Source: Acanthaster planci (Eukaryota; Echinodermata; Asteroidea; Valvatida; Acanthasteridae). From it: 64,000 nt of DNA. The stretch lies in contig NW_019091391.1 of the NCBI RefSeq assembly GCF_001949145.1, positions 277,596-341,595 of the forward strand. Direction: 5' to 3'. Of this stretch, positions 25,441 through 37,485 are shown piece by piece. Within the stretch, counting starts at the first letter, position 1. Each line of letters starts with the position of its first letter. The position numbers and the translations under genes were made by a program. Below the pieces are notes generated by a model. That model had not been told where the DNA came from. It saw only the letters and a list, made by a program, of their open reading frames with translations, and did no database searches.

Positions 25441-28400
25441 GTTTTGAGATGAAAGAGTAACAAAATGGGCCTGGGGGTTAGAATTAATGAGTAACATACA
25501 CACACTTGTTTAGAACTTTTAAGATCTCAGATCCCATGATATTGATAGAGTTTTCGCCAAAACAAAATAATTTGTGACTTTAGCCGTGTTCCCATTAGAC
25601 TTTTCTTGGTTAACTTACCGCGATTTTCCTGTAGAATTACAAAATTAAATCTACTGGGGAAACATGGTATATGGTGAAAGTCCCATGGGAACTCGGCTTT
25701 TGCTTGCCATTTACAATTTAAATGTACCATCACTATCAGCTTTTTGAAGAATGAGAACACACCATGCAGCGCAGGCAAGCAGAGTGAGATGTCTCTTAAA
25801 ATCCCAAGCCTCACAAAAGCACCTTATATCACGTCTCAATTAAAAAAAAATCTTGCTTACAAGACTCCTATGTTCAAAATTGGCAAGAGGAGTGCTCTTT
25901 CCAACCAGTACCTAGTTCTGCACAACTTGCCATCCACTTAGTGCCTCGAAATTGCATATGAGCATTCAGATCGGTCGCTTTCAAAGAGAAGTCAGCATCT
26001 GATCATGGACCTTCCTCTCTCCCTGTTCACTAGGCCGATGCCTTAAGATCTCTCTGTTTCCCACTGAATGGACTCCAAAGACCCAGTTTCACACAACTGA
26101 CCTGAATTCCCTTCATTTTTTTTTCACCCCTAAACTCGCACTCCTTCCAAGGCCAATTCTGGAGAAACCGGCAGCCTCTAAAGGACAGATTGGCTTGACC
26201 GGGGAGCAGCGGGGCCTATCACAACCTCTGCAGGTTAAATCCAATATAAGTCAGCATGCCACAAAAGTGCTTTGACTACTGTATACACGTACATTTTCAA
26301 GGTGGGAGGGAAGGAGGGTGGTAGGGAAGGGAGGATAAAAAATATTTGTCTGGCGCCCACACCAGGTGTGTCGCCTGACTAGCCTTGTGTTCAAGCACAG
26401 ACAGTTTACAATAGCATGCCAGTAGCTAGCCTTGTTTACAAGCACTCCTGACCTCGGGATTTGCAAGATGTAAACTCAAACCGCTGATTAAAATTTTCTC
26501 TATTCTACAACAATGGAAGATCTACATGTACATGTGTACAAGGCACATTACTGGGAATGTTAAAACCAATGGCATTATGAAGCAGCATTTCAATGTAAAT
26601 AATTGTCTCAACATGAGCAGAAACCTGGACAATCATGTCACCAGCTTCGGGTGGGGGCGGGGAGGGGGGGGGAGAAACCCCCTGGAGGGAAGGGGGCACA
26701 TTATGTAAAGTACAATAGATGATTAGGATGCTGATGGTTTTTGGCGATGAGTGGGAGAGAGGCAGCTGCTTACCAGGAAGGCCCCCACCTCTTGCAACGG
26801 TCCTGAAACTGTAAAACAGATTTCCAGCTGTTTGCGGCTATCAACTGTCTTTGAGAAATGGAATGAAAAGGTGAAGTCCACTTCCACGAAGCACACATGC
26901 ACATGTCTGTTGATTAGCCAGTTGAGGGCAGTGTTCATTCTTACTACTTTTCAAATCATAAACAATCCCTTGAACAATGAGATCATTTGAGCTGACTTGC
27001 CACTTTCTGACTTGGGACTTCTGCCTTTTCTGATAACATCGGGAAGTGAGGACAGGCCAGCCAGACCAATTTAATAATAATGTGTTCAATGTGTAGACTT
27101 TGTAAAATATATTTGTTACACAAGGTATTACATTCTAACACAGTAATGAAAATTCGACCATCTTGAGGAATGGTTTCCATAGCAGCTTCAACAAGAAGAA
27201 ATGCATTTAAAAAGTTGTTTTTGCCAAGCGAAACCTTGGTGAAATGACATCATTCAGGGTTTAACAAATAGCTGGCTGTAACCTTCCAGAAAGCCCCTTG
27301 TCTACAGTTGGGGCAAACCTTCACCCACAATGAATGAAGGATTCTCCGAGAAACCAAACCCGAAACTGAAAATTCCATCTCCCCCCCTCCCCTAAAAAAA
27401 AGAGAAATTCTCTTGAGCCTGTTGGCCCCTGAGGATATAAACAAAACACCTCAGGTTCCAAAAATGCAAACAATTCCTGGGATGGAAGTTCTGTGTCCCC
27501 CCCTCACGCCAGGAGGTCTGAAAGGCGATCCGTCTTGGCATGGAGCCTGGGAACCCAAAATTATAAATTCAAAATGGAACCAGAAAGAGGTTTCTTGGGT
27601 CACTGCCAAACCAGGGTCCATCGTTTTGTAAAGGACATTATAGATTAGTAGCTGAAAGTCCACTACAGAGAATTTGATTTGGAATGTTGGTCAACAGCAA
27701 TACATTTATTTTATTTATTTCTAATCTACCCTGGGGAGATCCGATGGTGGGGAATGATTTTCAAAGTGTGTGTGTGCGGGGAGGGAGGGACAGCTATGCG
27801 ACCATCAGGCAGCCATTAAAATATCTATCCATTAAGCCTTTGCCCTGCTCCATTGTTGGACCTGTAGGGGGCACGTTCCCCAGTCGAAAAGGGGGGGGGA
27901 GGGGAGAAGTGAGGCACTTCCTCCCTGGCAGTAGAGTTCTCTGTAGAACGTTGTTTTCCCAGAGGTAACCAGCAATTATATGTAAAGATCTGGTAGGATT
28001 GCAAAACCTACTAGAAAACCGTGGAGGTAGAAAACCAAATCATGTCATTTTTCTGTTTGGAGGTAAGATCAGGAGATGAAGAGAAATTCACAAACATCAA
28101 GTAAGCAGTGGTGATAGCGTAGATCAAAAAAGCTACGAAGTCTGTGACTTTTGGGGACTTTCATCATAGCTAACAAGGCATAAATTTCTAACCCTAAAAC
28201 TTTAAATGATTATGTTAATCCCACCTTGGGTTTTTCATACAACAACCAGACACCTGAAAGACAAAAGCTCAAAAAATCCCAAACTTGGGGGTCAAAAATC
28301 CTGACAGAAAAAAAAAATGTGGCTGGATTTGAGACAAAGCTGTGCCGTGTAGGCCTACATGTACATGTACCGGTACATGTAAATGTACATTACAAGGAAG

Positions 28401-28783
28401 TCATGATGTGTTAAAGCTAATGGAGTAAACTACATACATGTACATGTACATCCATTGCCCAAGGAGTTTCATTTCACAGGGTTTCTTCAATCAACAACAG
28501 CCACAGAGGGATGAAGAAACTAGCCCTACTCCCTTGTGTGTTTTTGGCCCAGCTGTCTGCGTTGTCGGCCCAGCAATCGTTGGTTTCACCAGAAAATGCT
28601 CAGAATAAAAAGGGGGGGTACTGTCTGTTTAAAACTACAATCAGCTGGGAGGAACAATGCCAGGAGCTGTAAATATATGACCAAAACAAAAACAAGAAAC
28701 AACAAAGAAGAAGCGGACAACTCTTGACATTGCTCTGAACAGTCAAAGACCAAACACAGTGCAATACATGGCACACAGCTGGT
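25441..28783. other. Non-coding stretch
   Basis: No supported exon. It includes a strong G-quadruplex motif at 26649-26672 (listed separately), a G-rich run near 27890-27905, and TACATGTA clusters near 26524, 28360 and 28437. Confidence 0.5.
26649..26672 (+). other. G-quadruplex motif
   Basis: Four G runs of 3, 5, 4 and 9 bases are separated by single bases (T, C, A). This satisfies the standard four-run quadruplex pattern with one-base loops, which form the most stable class. There is no gene nearby to give it a role. Confidence 0.6.
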
Positions 28784-28850
28784 TCAGGGTGTAAACACAC
28801 TCAGGGTGTAAAAACACTCAGGGTGTAAAAACACCGAGGGTGTAAAAACA
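28784..28850. repeat. 17-bp tandem repeat, 4 units
   Basis: Four consecutive units of TCAGGGTGTAAAAACAC, with small changes in the first and last copies. Confidence 0.85.
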
Positions 28851-29234
28851 TGCAATGTGGTAACTGCTGAATTTGTTTGGATTCACACAGCTACATTTAC
28901 ATCGTGTGGTTCTCCATAATTGTGAAGGTGAAGGAGAAAGCAGGTTTTTTCCCCCCACTCTTTCCTGAGTGTTTCGGCTGTGTGACAAAATCCTTACAAA
29001 AAGACAGGAGGATGTCCTTGTTCTTCCTGTGACAATATTGCATATCCTTCCTGGTGTCAAGATTCCTTTTGCCACTGAGGAGGGGTTCATGTATCACTTT
29101 GGCCAAACCGCAATGAAATTTGACCCAACCAGGTCAACTCCAACATGTATCCATTCCATCTAATGAGCTACTTCTGAACTTGTAGACAGCTTTCACAATT
29201 GCACTCTTTTCACCAAAAGTATCATCACATAATG
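28851..29234. other. Non-coding stretch
   Basis: Nothing identifiable lies between the 17-bp repeat and the foldback element. Open frames on both strands here have no recognisable domain. Confidence 0.5.
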
Positions 29235-29787
29235 TGGGGCAAAAAGTAATACCTATACATACGTAGGCCTACACCTGGTAGAACAAAAACAGTTTTCCTC
29301 AATTTTCGTAACTTCACTCATTCCTGCCAACTTTTCTTTTTCGTGAGGACAGACAAGATGGGTCTCTACTTCATGTACATGGTGTATGCGTCAAATAAAA
29401 ACACCCAGAGACATCCATGTATAAATGATAATGATTCATATTTATACATTTACAAAAATATCAAAAATTGACTAGTACATATTCCAACCCTAATATTTAT
29501 TGCCACTTTCTGTATTTTTGGTCACGTCTCACAGTCGCATTGGACCACTTTCTGAAGTGTTTTTGAACGACAGTTTTTTTTCCAGAAATATCAATATTTT
29601 GAACCATCATAAATGTCTCTGAGTACTTTCAATTGAAGTACACACTATGAACATTAATTTAAGGTGAGATACAATTTGTCTGGACTCCTAGAGAAAACGT
29701 TGGCAAAATTATTTCAATCAGCAAAAAATTGAGGAAAACTGTTTTTCATAACAAGTGTACAAAAATGTATGTAAATCTTTTGCCCCA
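29235..29787. mobile_element. Non-autonomous DNA element with about 110-bp inverted ends
   Basis: The left end starts TGGGGCAAAA and, about 60 bp in, contains ACAGTTTTCCTCAATTTT. It then has TGCCAAC, TTTTCT and GGACAGACAA. The right end, read backwards from 29787, gives TTGGGGCAAAA, then ACAGTTTTCCTCAATTTT, TTGCCAAC, TTTTCT and GTCCAGACAA in the same order. The arms are about 75% identical by eye. The interior of about 320 bp encodes no transposase. This is the structure of a deletion derivative of a cut-and-paste transposon; the superfamily cannot be told from what I see. Confidence 0.7.
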
Positions 29788-32700
29788 ACCGTATCACCAT
29801 TTACAGTTGAGGACACAAATAACCTATTTAAGCTTTGAACAACTGACGAGACTTGACTTGAAGTATCAAACTTTGCTCTACTGATTAGCTACTGGAACTT
29901 CAAAGCACTTACCAGTAGCAGAACATGCATCAATTAAAGGCCGTTCAATCCAAATCGAGAGTAATTTACTTGGTTTTTGGTCTCAGCTTCTGTTGCAGAG
30001 CCAGAGTCTTCATGAATAGGTCAATGCACCCCGAATGAGTTCGTATACACACGTATTTTATGAGTTTGTTAATGGTTCGTTCATGCTGGCTTTGACGTTA
30101 GACAGCATCTCTAACACTGAACGGCAGGGCATCATTTATTTAAAACTACACTTTGCATCAGCCAGGGCGGCACATCAACATCAGGAGTCCATGGACACAG
30201 CATGCAGGCTGTGCTCTGCTCTGCTCCAAGAAATGCTTTGAACTAACCTCCTTAATGCAGGAAACAGGGGTATTTGGAATTTTGACATTTAACAGTGCCT
30301 GAAATCCATCATGGTGGACAACTTCAACAATTTTTAATGCATGATGAAAAGAGGGTGCCTGAAGTTGAAAAAAACTTTCAAGAAATGAAAGCAAAACAAA
30401 TTGGATTTGGCTTACATTGACATTTATGACTGTAATCTGTCAGTAACTTTATTTTGTTGGGGGGAAGAAGTTTCAGTTTTGGTTGACACAGTAACCACAA
30501 ATTTTACCAAAATGACATAATTTACAACCCAACATAATTACAAGCTCCTCCTTCTGTGCAACATCAGCAAAAGACAGCCACTTCTTTTTTACAAAGAAAA
30601 TGTTTATCAGCTGGTAAAATTCAAATATATTTTGTACAGAAAAAGATTTGCTTTGCCCAGCTGTAACTGTGCACGGTGACTTCACAGTCGGCTTCAAATT
30701 GTTGCAGGGAAAACCCCTTGGGGTGGGTAATTAATAAGTATTCAAGTCCTCTCAACTAGAATCCAGATCTGCGTGTAATTCTTTGCCTTGGCTACTTTAA
30801 TGTGGGAGCCAATCATGCCCGGGACGCATGTAATCCTGGGCTAGTCGTCGAACACAGCGAGATTGTAAAGATCACACTAATCAGGTTGGCTGATCTCAGC
30901 CAAGCGGCAAAGTGGCACGCACTCACTTGGCCCCTTATGTCCGAACAGGGGCATGTGGAGGAACACAGGGCAGGATTACATGGGGAATAAAAAAAAATCT
31001 ATTATGGTCGATTGGTACTCTGAGAGAAGAAAAAGGGCAAGCTTGGAAACACAGAAAACATCTGAATGGATAATGTCGAATTATTGTCAGACTTCACTGA
31101 TTTGCTTTAAAGAAGTAAACCAATAACCAATGTAAATTTAACCTACATGTAGTTGCTAAGCAACAACTGTATAGCACCATCTCCAGTTCTGCACAGAGTT
31201 AAAAAAACTGATAAAATACTTATGGGCCATTTTTGAAAGCTTGGTTTTTATCTTCGGAGAAACTGTGGACCTTTTATTACCAAGCCGAATGGAGCGAGCT
31301 GAGAGCTAAGGTTCCAAAAGCAAATAAAATGGGAAATGTCCCAGTAAGCCAGACTCTAAAGTTCAAAGCCAAGGACATGGAATCATGAAACCAGAGCCCC
31401 AAGTTGGCAATGAAGCTGCAGTTAGGGAAAATAAGGTCTCTGATACATGTACATGTAGCTCAGAAACCGCCTTAGTAACAACAAAGCCATGAAGTCTTCA
31501 GAGACCCGCCTAAAATGACTGCTTGTATTGTTCACTCATTATCTGTGGGGAAACTGGTCAGACTTCCCCACTGTTCAAGACTACAGATCAAATCCCAGGA
31601 TGCCTGAAACTTGTCCATTTTTTAAAAGACAACCACATGTTGGTTGTCAAACACGGCAACTGCCATCCTAATTGGGAGGTGAGTGGAGCCAATCCAAAAT
31701 GGATCTGCCAAAGCCATCAGGCCCAAGGTTCTAATGGCATACTCTTTAGCTGGAGGCAAACATCCCCAGAAAATGGGTCAATTCGTGAGCACTTGGTCTG
31801 TCATGAAAACTGGAGGATTAGATCTGTATTTTAAAAGTCCTTGTCGGTGCTTTCCTGTGCGTCACAAATATGAATATATTGCCTGTAGAAGCAAAGGTGT
31901 GGTCCAATTATGTAAATGTGTACGTCGCTGTACTCTGGACATCCAATGGAAGATGTCACAAGTTTGTGCCCATTCTGAAGAAAATCAGTTGTGCGTGTAA
32001 TCTGTGCTGTAAACATGTGAACCAGGACACTTCCAGGAGAATTGGCAAGAAACGACCACAGTTGCTTCTTGGCAAAAAAATAACAAAAATAGCATCCATG
32101 TGACTTCCAAGTCCCAAGTAACTCAAAAACCAGAAACGTGGACAATAACATCCAAACTTACCGGTAGAGTACCTACCGGCTCATGCATTCCAGAACAATG
32201 AAAGCAACCTTTTGTTATAGACAAAATGAGAAGTTAAAAGTAAATTTGGCTATGAACGAGTTGTCTGAAAAGGCCCATCAATCCTGCACACTGGAAATTA
32301 AGTGATCAAGCTTCCTTTGCAACAGCCATATTCATCAAAATATCAAACCAGAGTACGAAATATGGGTTGGAATTGAACAGTTTAAAACCATTTCCCTTGT
32401 TTCGCAACTGAAACTGACTATAATGGCACTCTGTGCTCAATTTCTCAAACAAAGGAGGTGAGCAAACTTTGTCAGTTATTTGATCATGTCTTTCCAGACG
32501 AGAAAAAAAAAATTTAAAAATTGAAAATTTTGCCATTCCGAGGTACAGGTATTGAGAGAAACTATTTTTTCCCCCAAAGACTCCCTGCCAACTTCAGTGA
32601 CTGCCATGCAGTCCTGACAAGCACAATAGGCATTATGGTGACTCCATAACTGCCAACACAATACAGTGCTTTGCTTCTCAAACTGCTCTCAATAACTGGG

Positions 32701-35700
32701 CCAGATCAATTTGATTTGTGCCATTTTTTGCCCTGGCACAAAAGCAATCCATAGAAATCCAGGGGCGAGACGGTAAAACGATGCCTCTTTTCTCTCCCTC
32801 TTTCATCTCTTATTTCTTTTTCATTTCTGTCTCTTCTGCGGTATGAGGGGGGGAGGAGCAACGGCAGAATTTTTTTTTCTTTTAGACCAGACCGTGAACC
32901 AAGGGAGGGAGGAAAGTACCAGGGCACAGTGGTCTGGGAAATGAGCACAATGACTTTTATTGACTGTTCTGCTCTGGTGTTGGGGGCATTTGGTTCCCTC
33001 TATTCTCTCTGTCTGTTTTATCAGTGTACTTTAGGTGCTTGAGCCAAACCAGCCATCGATGGCACCTTTCTCTATGCTGTAGTTTGTCAGCCTACAGTCT
33101 CATACGGAGGTCTAAGGTTGCTGTACTAGTGTGGAATTTCACATCTGGAGAACTTTAAACAGTTTTGTGCACTTTCAATACCAGAAGAAGAATTTTGTGC
33201 AGGAATGACACAGACAAATTAACCATAGCAAGATAAGTCAAATAATACAAGAATGTATTGTTTGTCCCCCAATTACATGTACATGTATACAGTGCATACT
33301 TTGAATTGATTTTTAATTAAAATCATTTAAAACATGTACATGTATTGATATGAGTACAAATTAAACCAGCACAGACACTTGTGCAACAGTTTGACTTCAG
33401 TTACATGTATAACCCAATTCCCTCCCCCCCCCAATAGACGAGCAAGTGTCCGCCCATTTGGAGAGGGTTGGCACTTTACGTAAGATTCCAGAGCATTTTT
33501 CACCAGAACTGATTTTCTTCACATTAATAATGACACAAAACAGGCTTGCATTCGCTGAAGTTAACTACATTGATATTTGAAGTACACTGTACATGTATGT
33601 AAACATTAAAAACACCACAGGATACACTTTTATTAACCAATGTGAGCAAACAGTGAAATAGCAACAACTGCCTTTCAAAGGAATATTTTGGGCGACATGG
33701 GAATGCATTAAAATCAATTACTACAAAATCGCCTTGGTTGTTCAAGTTATTTCTTTGACAGCCTTCAATATTTCCAGCCTCTCAAAGTGGTTGAAGAACA
33801 TTGATAAAAATGCTCCCCGCGTCACACGAGTGTACCGTACAACCTTAAAAAAAAAAAAAACCTTTTTCTATTCCACTAAAGATTAAATAATAACCAGCTT
33901 TTCAATTTACTGGTCCAAAACAGGCTGATTTATCAAAATGAGTAATCACAGCCCCGACAAAATGAATTAACATGAGATATGGGTAATTCAACGGCCACAA
34001 CTGGGCTCTAGTACCAGGGCCAATAACAGCCCACCAACCTAACTGCCTCCCGGGATTAAAGAATAACTGAAAACAATCTTTTCTTTTAAAGGGAACTAAC
34101 AAGATGAATGTCCAATGGGAAGTTCCCAGAGAATTTGAACAGTGCCAACAAAAGCTCAACTACAGGTGCTACGGGGGGGTATGGGGTGCTAGGCTAGTCC
34201 CTCTTCCGCCCGGGGGGGAATGAAAAATAAAAAAGGAAAAATAAAATGAAAAAAAAAAGAGATGACAGAAGTTGAAAAATGACTACATGTAGGTTGCCGA
34301 AAACCTCCCCCTCAAAATGGACCCCCTCCATTGTTAATTGTAAATTGGTTGTGGCAAAGTGCTTTCCCCCCCTCCCCTGGCAATGTTCACCCTGGAAAAT
34401 CCCGGTGATGCCCACGCAATCTGCTATTTCTCTTGGTCAAAAGATTTTCCATGGGGTCACTTCAGAGAGAAGAAATGATGAAGACAAAAAGAGGCAAGAT
34501 TTTTTTCACACCCTAAGGTCCACTTGTCATTCCAGCGATTGCGAAAGAGAAGCGAGTTCAATGTCAGGAAACATTTGCAAAGAAATTTGCTTAAGTTGAA
34601 ATGTCTACCTTTTTCCAAACTCCCAATGTGAGCATTTGATCTGACATCACATAATTGCGTTCATGTTCACTTTCCTGTCAAGTACGAACCAGTCCAAACT
34701 ACTCAAATCTAAAGCCTGATTATGTAGACCTTTCGTGAATAATGGGTTAAACTTGGAGCCAGCTGTCATGTAATACAAGCACGTCTTTGGTGTCTGACGA
34801 TCTGGTTTTACAAAGAGCATGTCGTGGGTTACTGCATACTACTGAATTTGAGCATACTCCTAGGGGTTGGGGTCAAACTCCTTCAAAGAGCTGGCTGATC
34901 TCAATCCAGGGTAGTTTTTAGTTCAGTGTGATGGAGGAAAAATTCTGCAACAGTCATTAAATTGACTCATGTAGTGCACAGCTCCAACACGTCCACAAAG
35001 AGTTTGGCATTGAATCAGATGGTTCAGAATTTGTGCATTGCATAAAGGGCGTGGGAATCGTTTCAGCATGAGGTTTACTCCTCAATCTTTGCTTAGACCA
35101 ATTACCCGGTCGTCCCACAAGCCACATTCTTGTAGCTCCAACTTTCAACGGAATCAGGGCCTACCAAAAGCAATAATGGGTCAGGGTCAGCTCAACTTCC
35201 CTCATTCCTCAATTTGGTAAACTCCTAATTATGGTAGAATTTGAAGGATGTGGGAGTGAAGGTTAAGCCAATCTTTCTCATGGAAGATTTACAATGTACA
35301 CGGAGCACATACTGCAGGAAGCTAAGAGGATTTCACAGTGGTATCATATACACACAGATGTACGTACATGTATGTGATCTTATGGAAATCTTCTGTACAT
35401 GGTTTCCATACATCTACAATTTTGTGTTAAACTGAAAACAAAAAAGCTGTCTGTTGCAGGGTACCAGCTAAATGCATGTGTAGAGAGCATCTTTTGCAAA
35501 CCTCACTTAGCATGTGACCCATTTTACAAAATTTCTTTGCTCCCATTGTGTGTTCTAGGCTGACGTGCACATAAACGGTGTACTCAAAAATTCAAAAATG
35601 GCTGCGGAGAATCAAAGGTTGCAATTTTGGATGCCTTTTTTTTGCTCATCTCCAAGGTAACACTCCATGGCAACAAGATAACATCACACAAACTCAAACT

Positions 35701-36463
35701 CCACTGGCCCTTTAACTTCTGGCAATTTCTCCCAAACCCCCCCTTCCTATTCTCTCTATTTTTAATCTTGCCGCTGGAAACAAAAGCAGCACATTAATCA
35801 TTCATAATTTGGTCTTTACACCCAATCGCTCGGTCCGTCAATATTGACTCGGTGCACAAGTTGCTGAAAAACTGGTTGCACGGCAACCGGTGCATGTCTG
35901 AGAAAGACGCACCGAACAACTGACATACAAATAACATGAAGAAAGAAAAAAAAAATTAGGAGCAGAAATGCTCAATGTAATCAATGTATACATGTACTAG
36001 TGCCTTGTACTCTGTATGCAACTGTACACAATACAATGTCAATATTAAAACTAATAATAAATGACACAAATAAATGAATTGGTAGCAATCTGTTAAACTT
36101 TTTTCCTCTTTATCTCATTCACAGCTCTGATTCTGAATTCATCTCAACTATCAACTACATGCATGTACATCGTGTTTATTTCGTTTTTGACATTTTTGTT
36201 TATTCATCTTTCGTATCATAAATCACATTTCTGCACTAATCCAGAAGCTACATTGCCGGTGTGTTGCTTTGCGATGATCTTCACAGCATCTGGGTTCATT
36301 TCTTTTAAGTACATGTACAGGTGCCAAGGAATCAAGACGGAGTTTAAAATGCTGTGCAGCATCCGAATAATACCGTACAACAGGTTAACAATATCACTTT
36401 CTAAACTGCGCTCGGGAAATCACTGAAAAGACCGACTTGATGTGATTGGTATTGGTAATTTCC
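29788..36463. other. Non-coding stretch
   Basis: No supported exon or RNA gene. TACATGTA clusters lie near 31447, 33280, 33334, 33592, 35365 and 36166. Homopolymer runs are common (for example A14 near 33848). Open frames up to 106 codons lack domains and splice support. Confidence 0.5.
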
Positions 36464-36690
36464 CCAACTTAGGCTGGCGTGGTGGCTCTTTCCTCACCAT
36501 TCACTGTGAGGTCCAGGTTCGAATCCCGCCTCGGTCCACCTGTGGATTGGGTTTTCAGCCCCTACCCGATTCCGTGGGTTTTACCCAGAATATTCTTCTG
36601 GGGTTTTCTCTAACGTTGCATTCTAATTTTGTCACCAGGTTACCAAGAAAGTGCAATGACCTGTGCGAAAGATGAAGGGCCAGTCTTTGT
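36464..36690 (+). mobile_element. tRNA-derived SINE, copy 2
   Basis: GGCTGGCGTGGTGG (about 36472) is the A-box region and GGTTCGAATCC (36516-36526) is a perfect B-box. The body continues with CTCGGTCCACCTGTGG, GGGTTTTCAGCCCCTACC and CTTCTGGGGTTTTCTC, the same order as in the copy at 13568-13850. The AAAT tail of that copy is missing here or has decayed, so the right end is approximate. Confidence 0.8.
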
Positions 36691-37116
36691 TTCACAATTT
36701 AAAACATGCTCTCTTTGCACGTTGCATCAGCACCCATTCCAGGTTCAAAAAAAAAAAAAGCCCCATCAGTTTTGTTTTGACAGATATTGAGCAAATATTT
36801 TTCTGAACGTGTACATGAACGCTAAAGCTCAGTTCCTCTTTAGAGCTCTTCCTTTCTGAAAAGTTCCATGAGACATACCGGTACCTGTGAGTACGATAGT
36901 ATGCATTGTCCCATCAACCCATCTACATGTACATGGTAAGTTTGCCTGCAATGTGGTTTGGAGGCTCTCGCTTGAATAATAAGATGGTATACATGTATCA
37001 CTCTCTCTTTCTGCCAACAAGTACTGGCCTGAGAACAATTCAAGTCAGGCTATCTGGAGAATTTGGCAAAATCAAATCGCAGGTCTAACGTTTGGTGGGT
37101 GACTGAAGTTACTTCT
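36691..37116. other. Non-coding stretch
   Basis: Nothing identifiable apart from an A13 run near 36749 and a TACATGTA site near 36925. Confidence 0.5.
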
Positions 37117-37485
37117 GGCCCAATTTCACGGAGCCGCTTGAGCACAAAATTTACTTTAGCGCAAGAGAACCTTGCTTAATACGGTACATGTAAATCAGAC
37201 AACCAGCCAAACTCCATGTGATGTACCTTACATGTACATTGTTTTGGTTAGCATGACAACTACATAATGTAGAGTTTGAGCTGGTAACCTTTGTTTATTA
37301 ACAGTCAAAAATTCCTTCCACTTCTCCCTGTACAGTAGACATACCGGTACAATACATGTATGTCGATTGATTTTGACTGATACGACAACTGTGTCGAGAA
37401 TGCATCTTTGCATTAGGAGGGTTAAGCAAGGTTTTTTTTACGCTTCAGCAAATTTTGTGCTGACGCAGCTCTATGAAATTGGCAC
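37117..37485. mobile_element. MITE-like element with about 62-bp inverted ends
   Basis: The left end reads GGCCCAATTTCACGGAGCCG, then GAGCACAAAATTTACTTTAG, then CCTTGCTTAA. The right end, reverse-complemented from 37485, reads GTGCCAATTTCATAGAGCTG, then CAGCACAAAATTTGCTGAAG, then CCTTGCTTAA. The arms match over about 62 bp. The interior has several TACATGTA and TACCGGTA sites and no coding capacity. It is a short non-autonomous inverted-repeat transposon. Confidence 0.8.
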
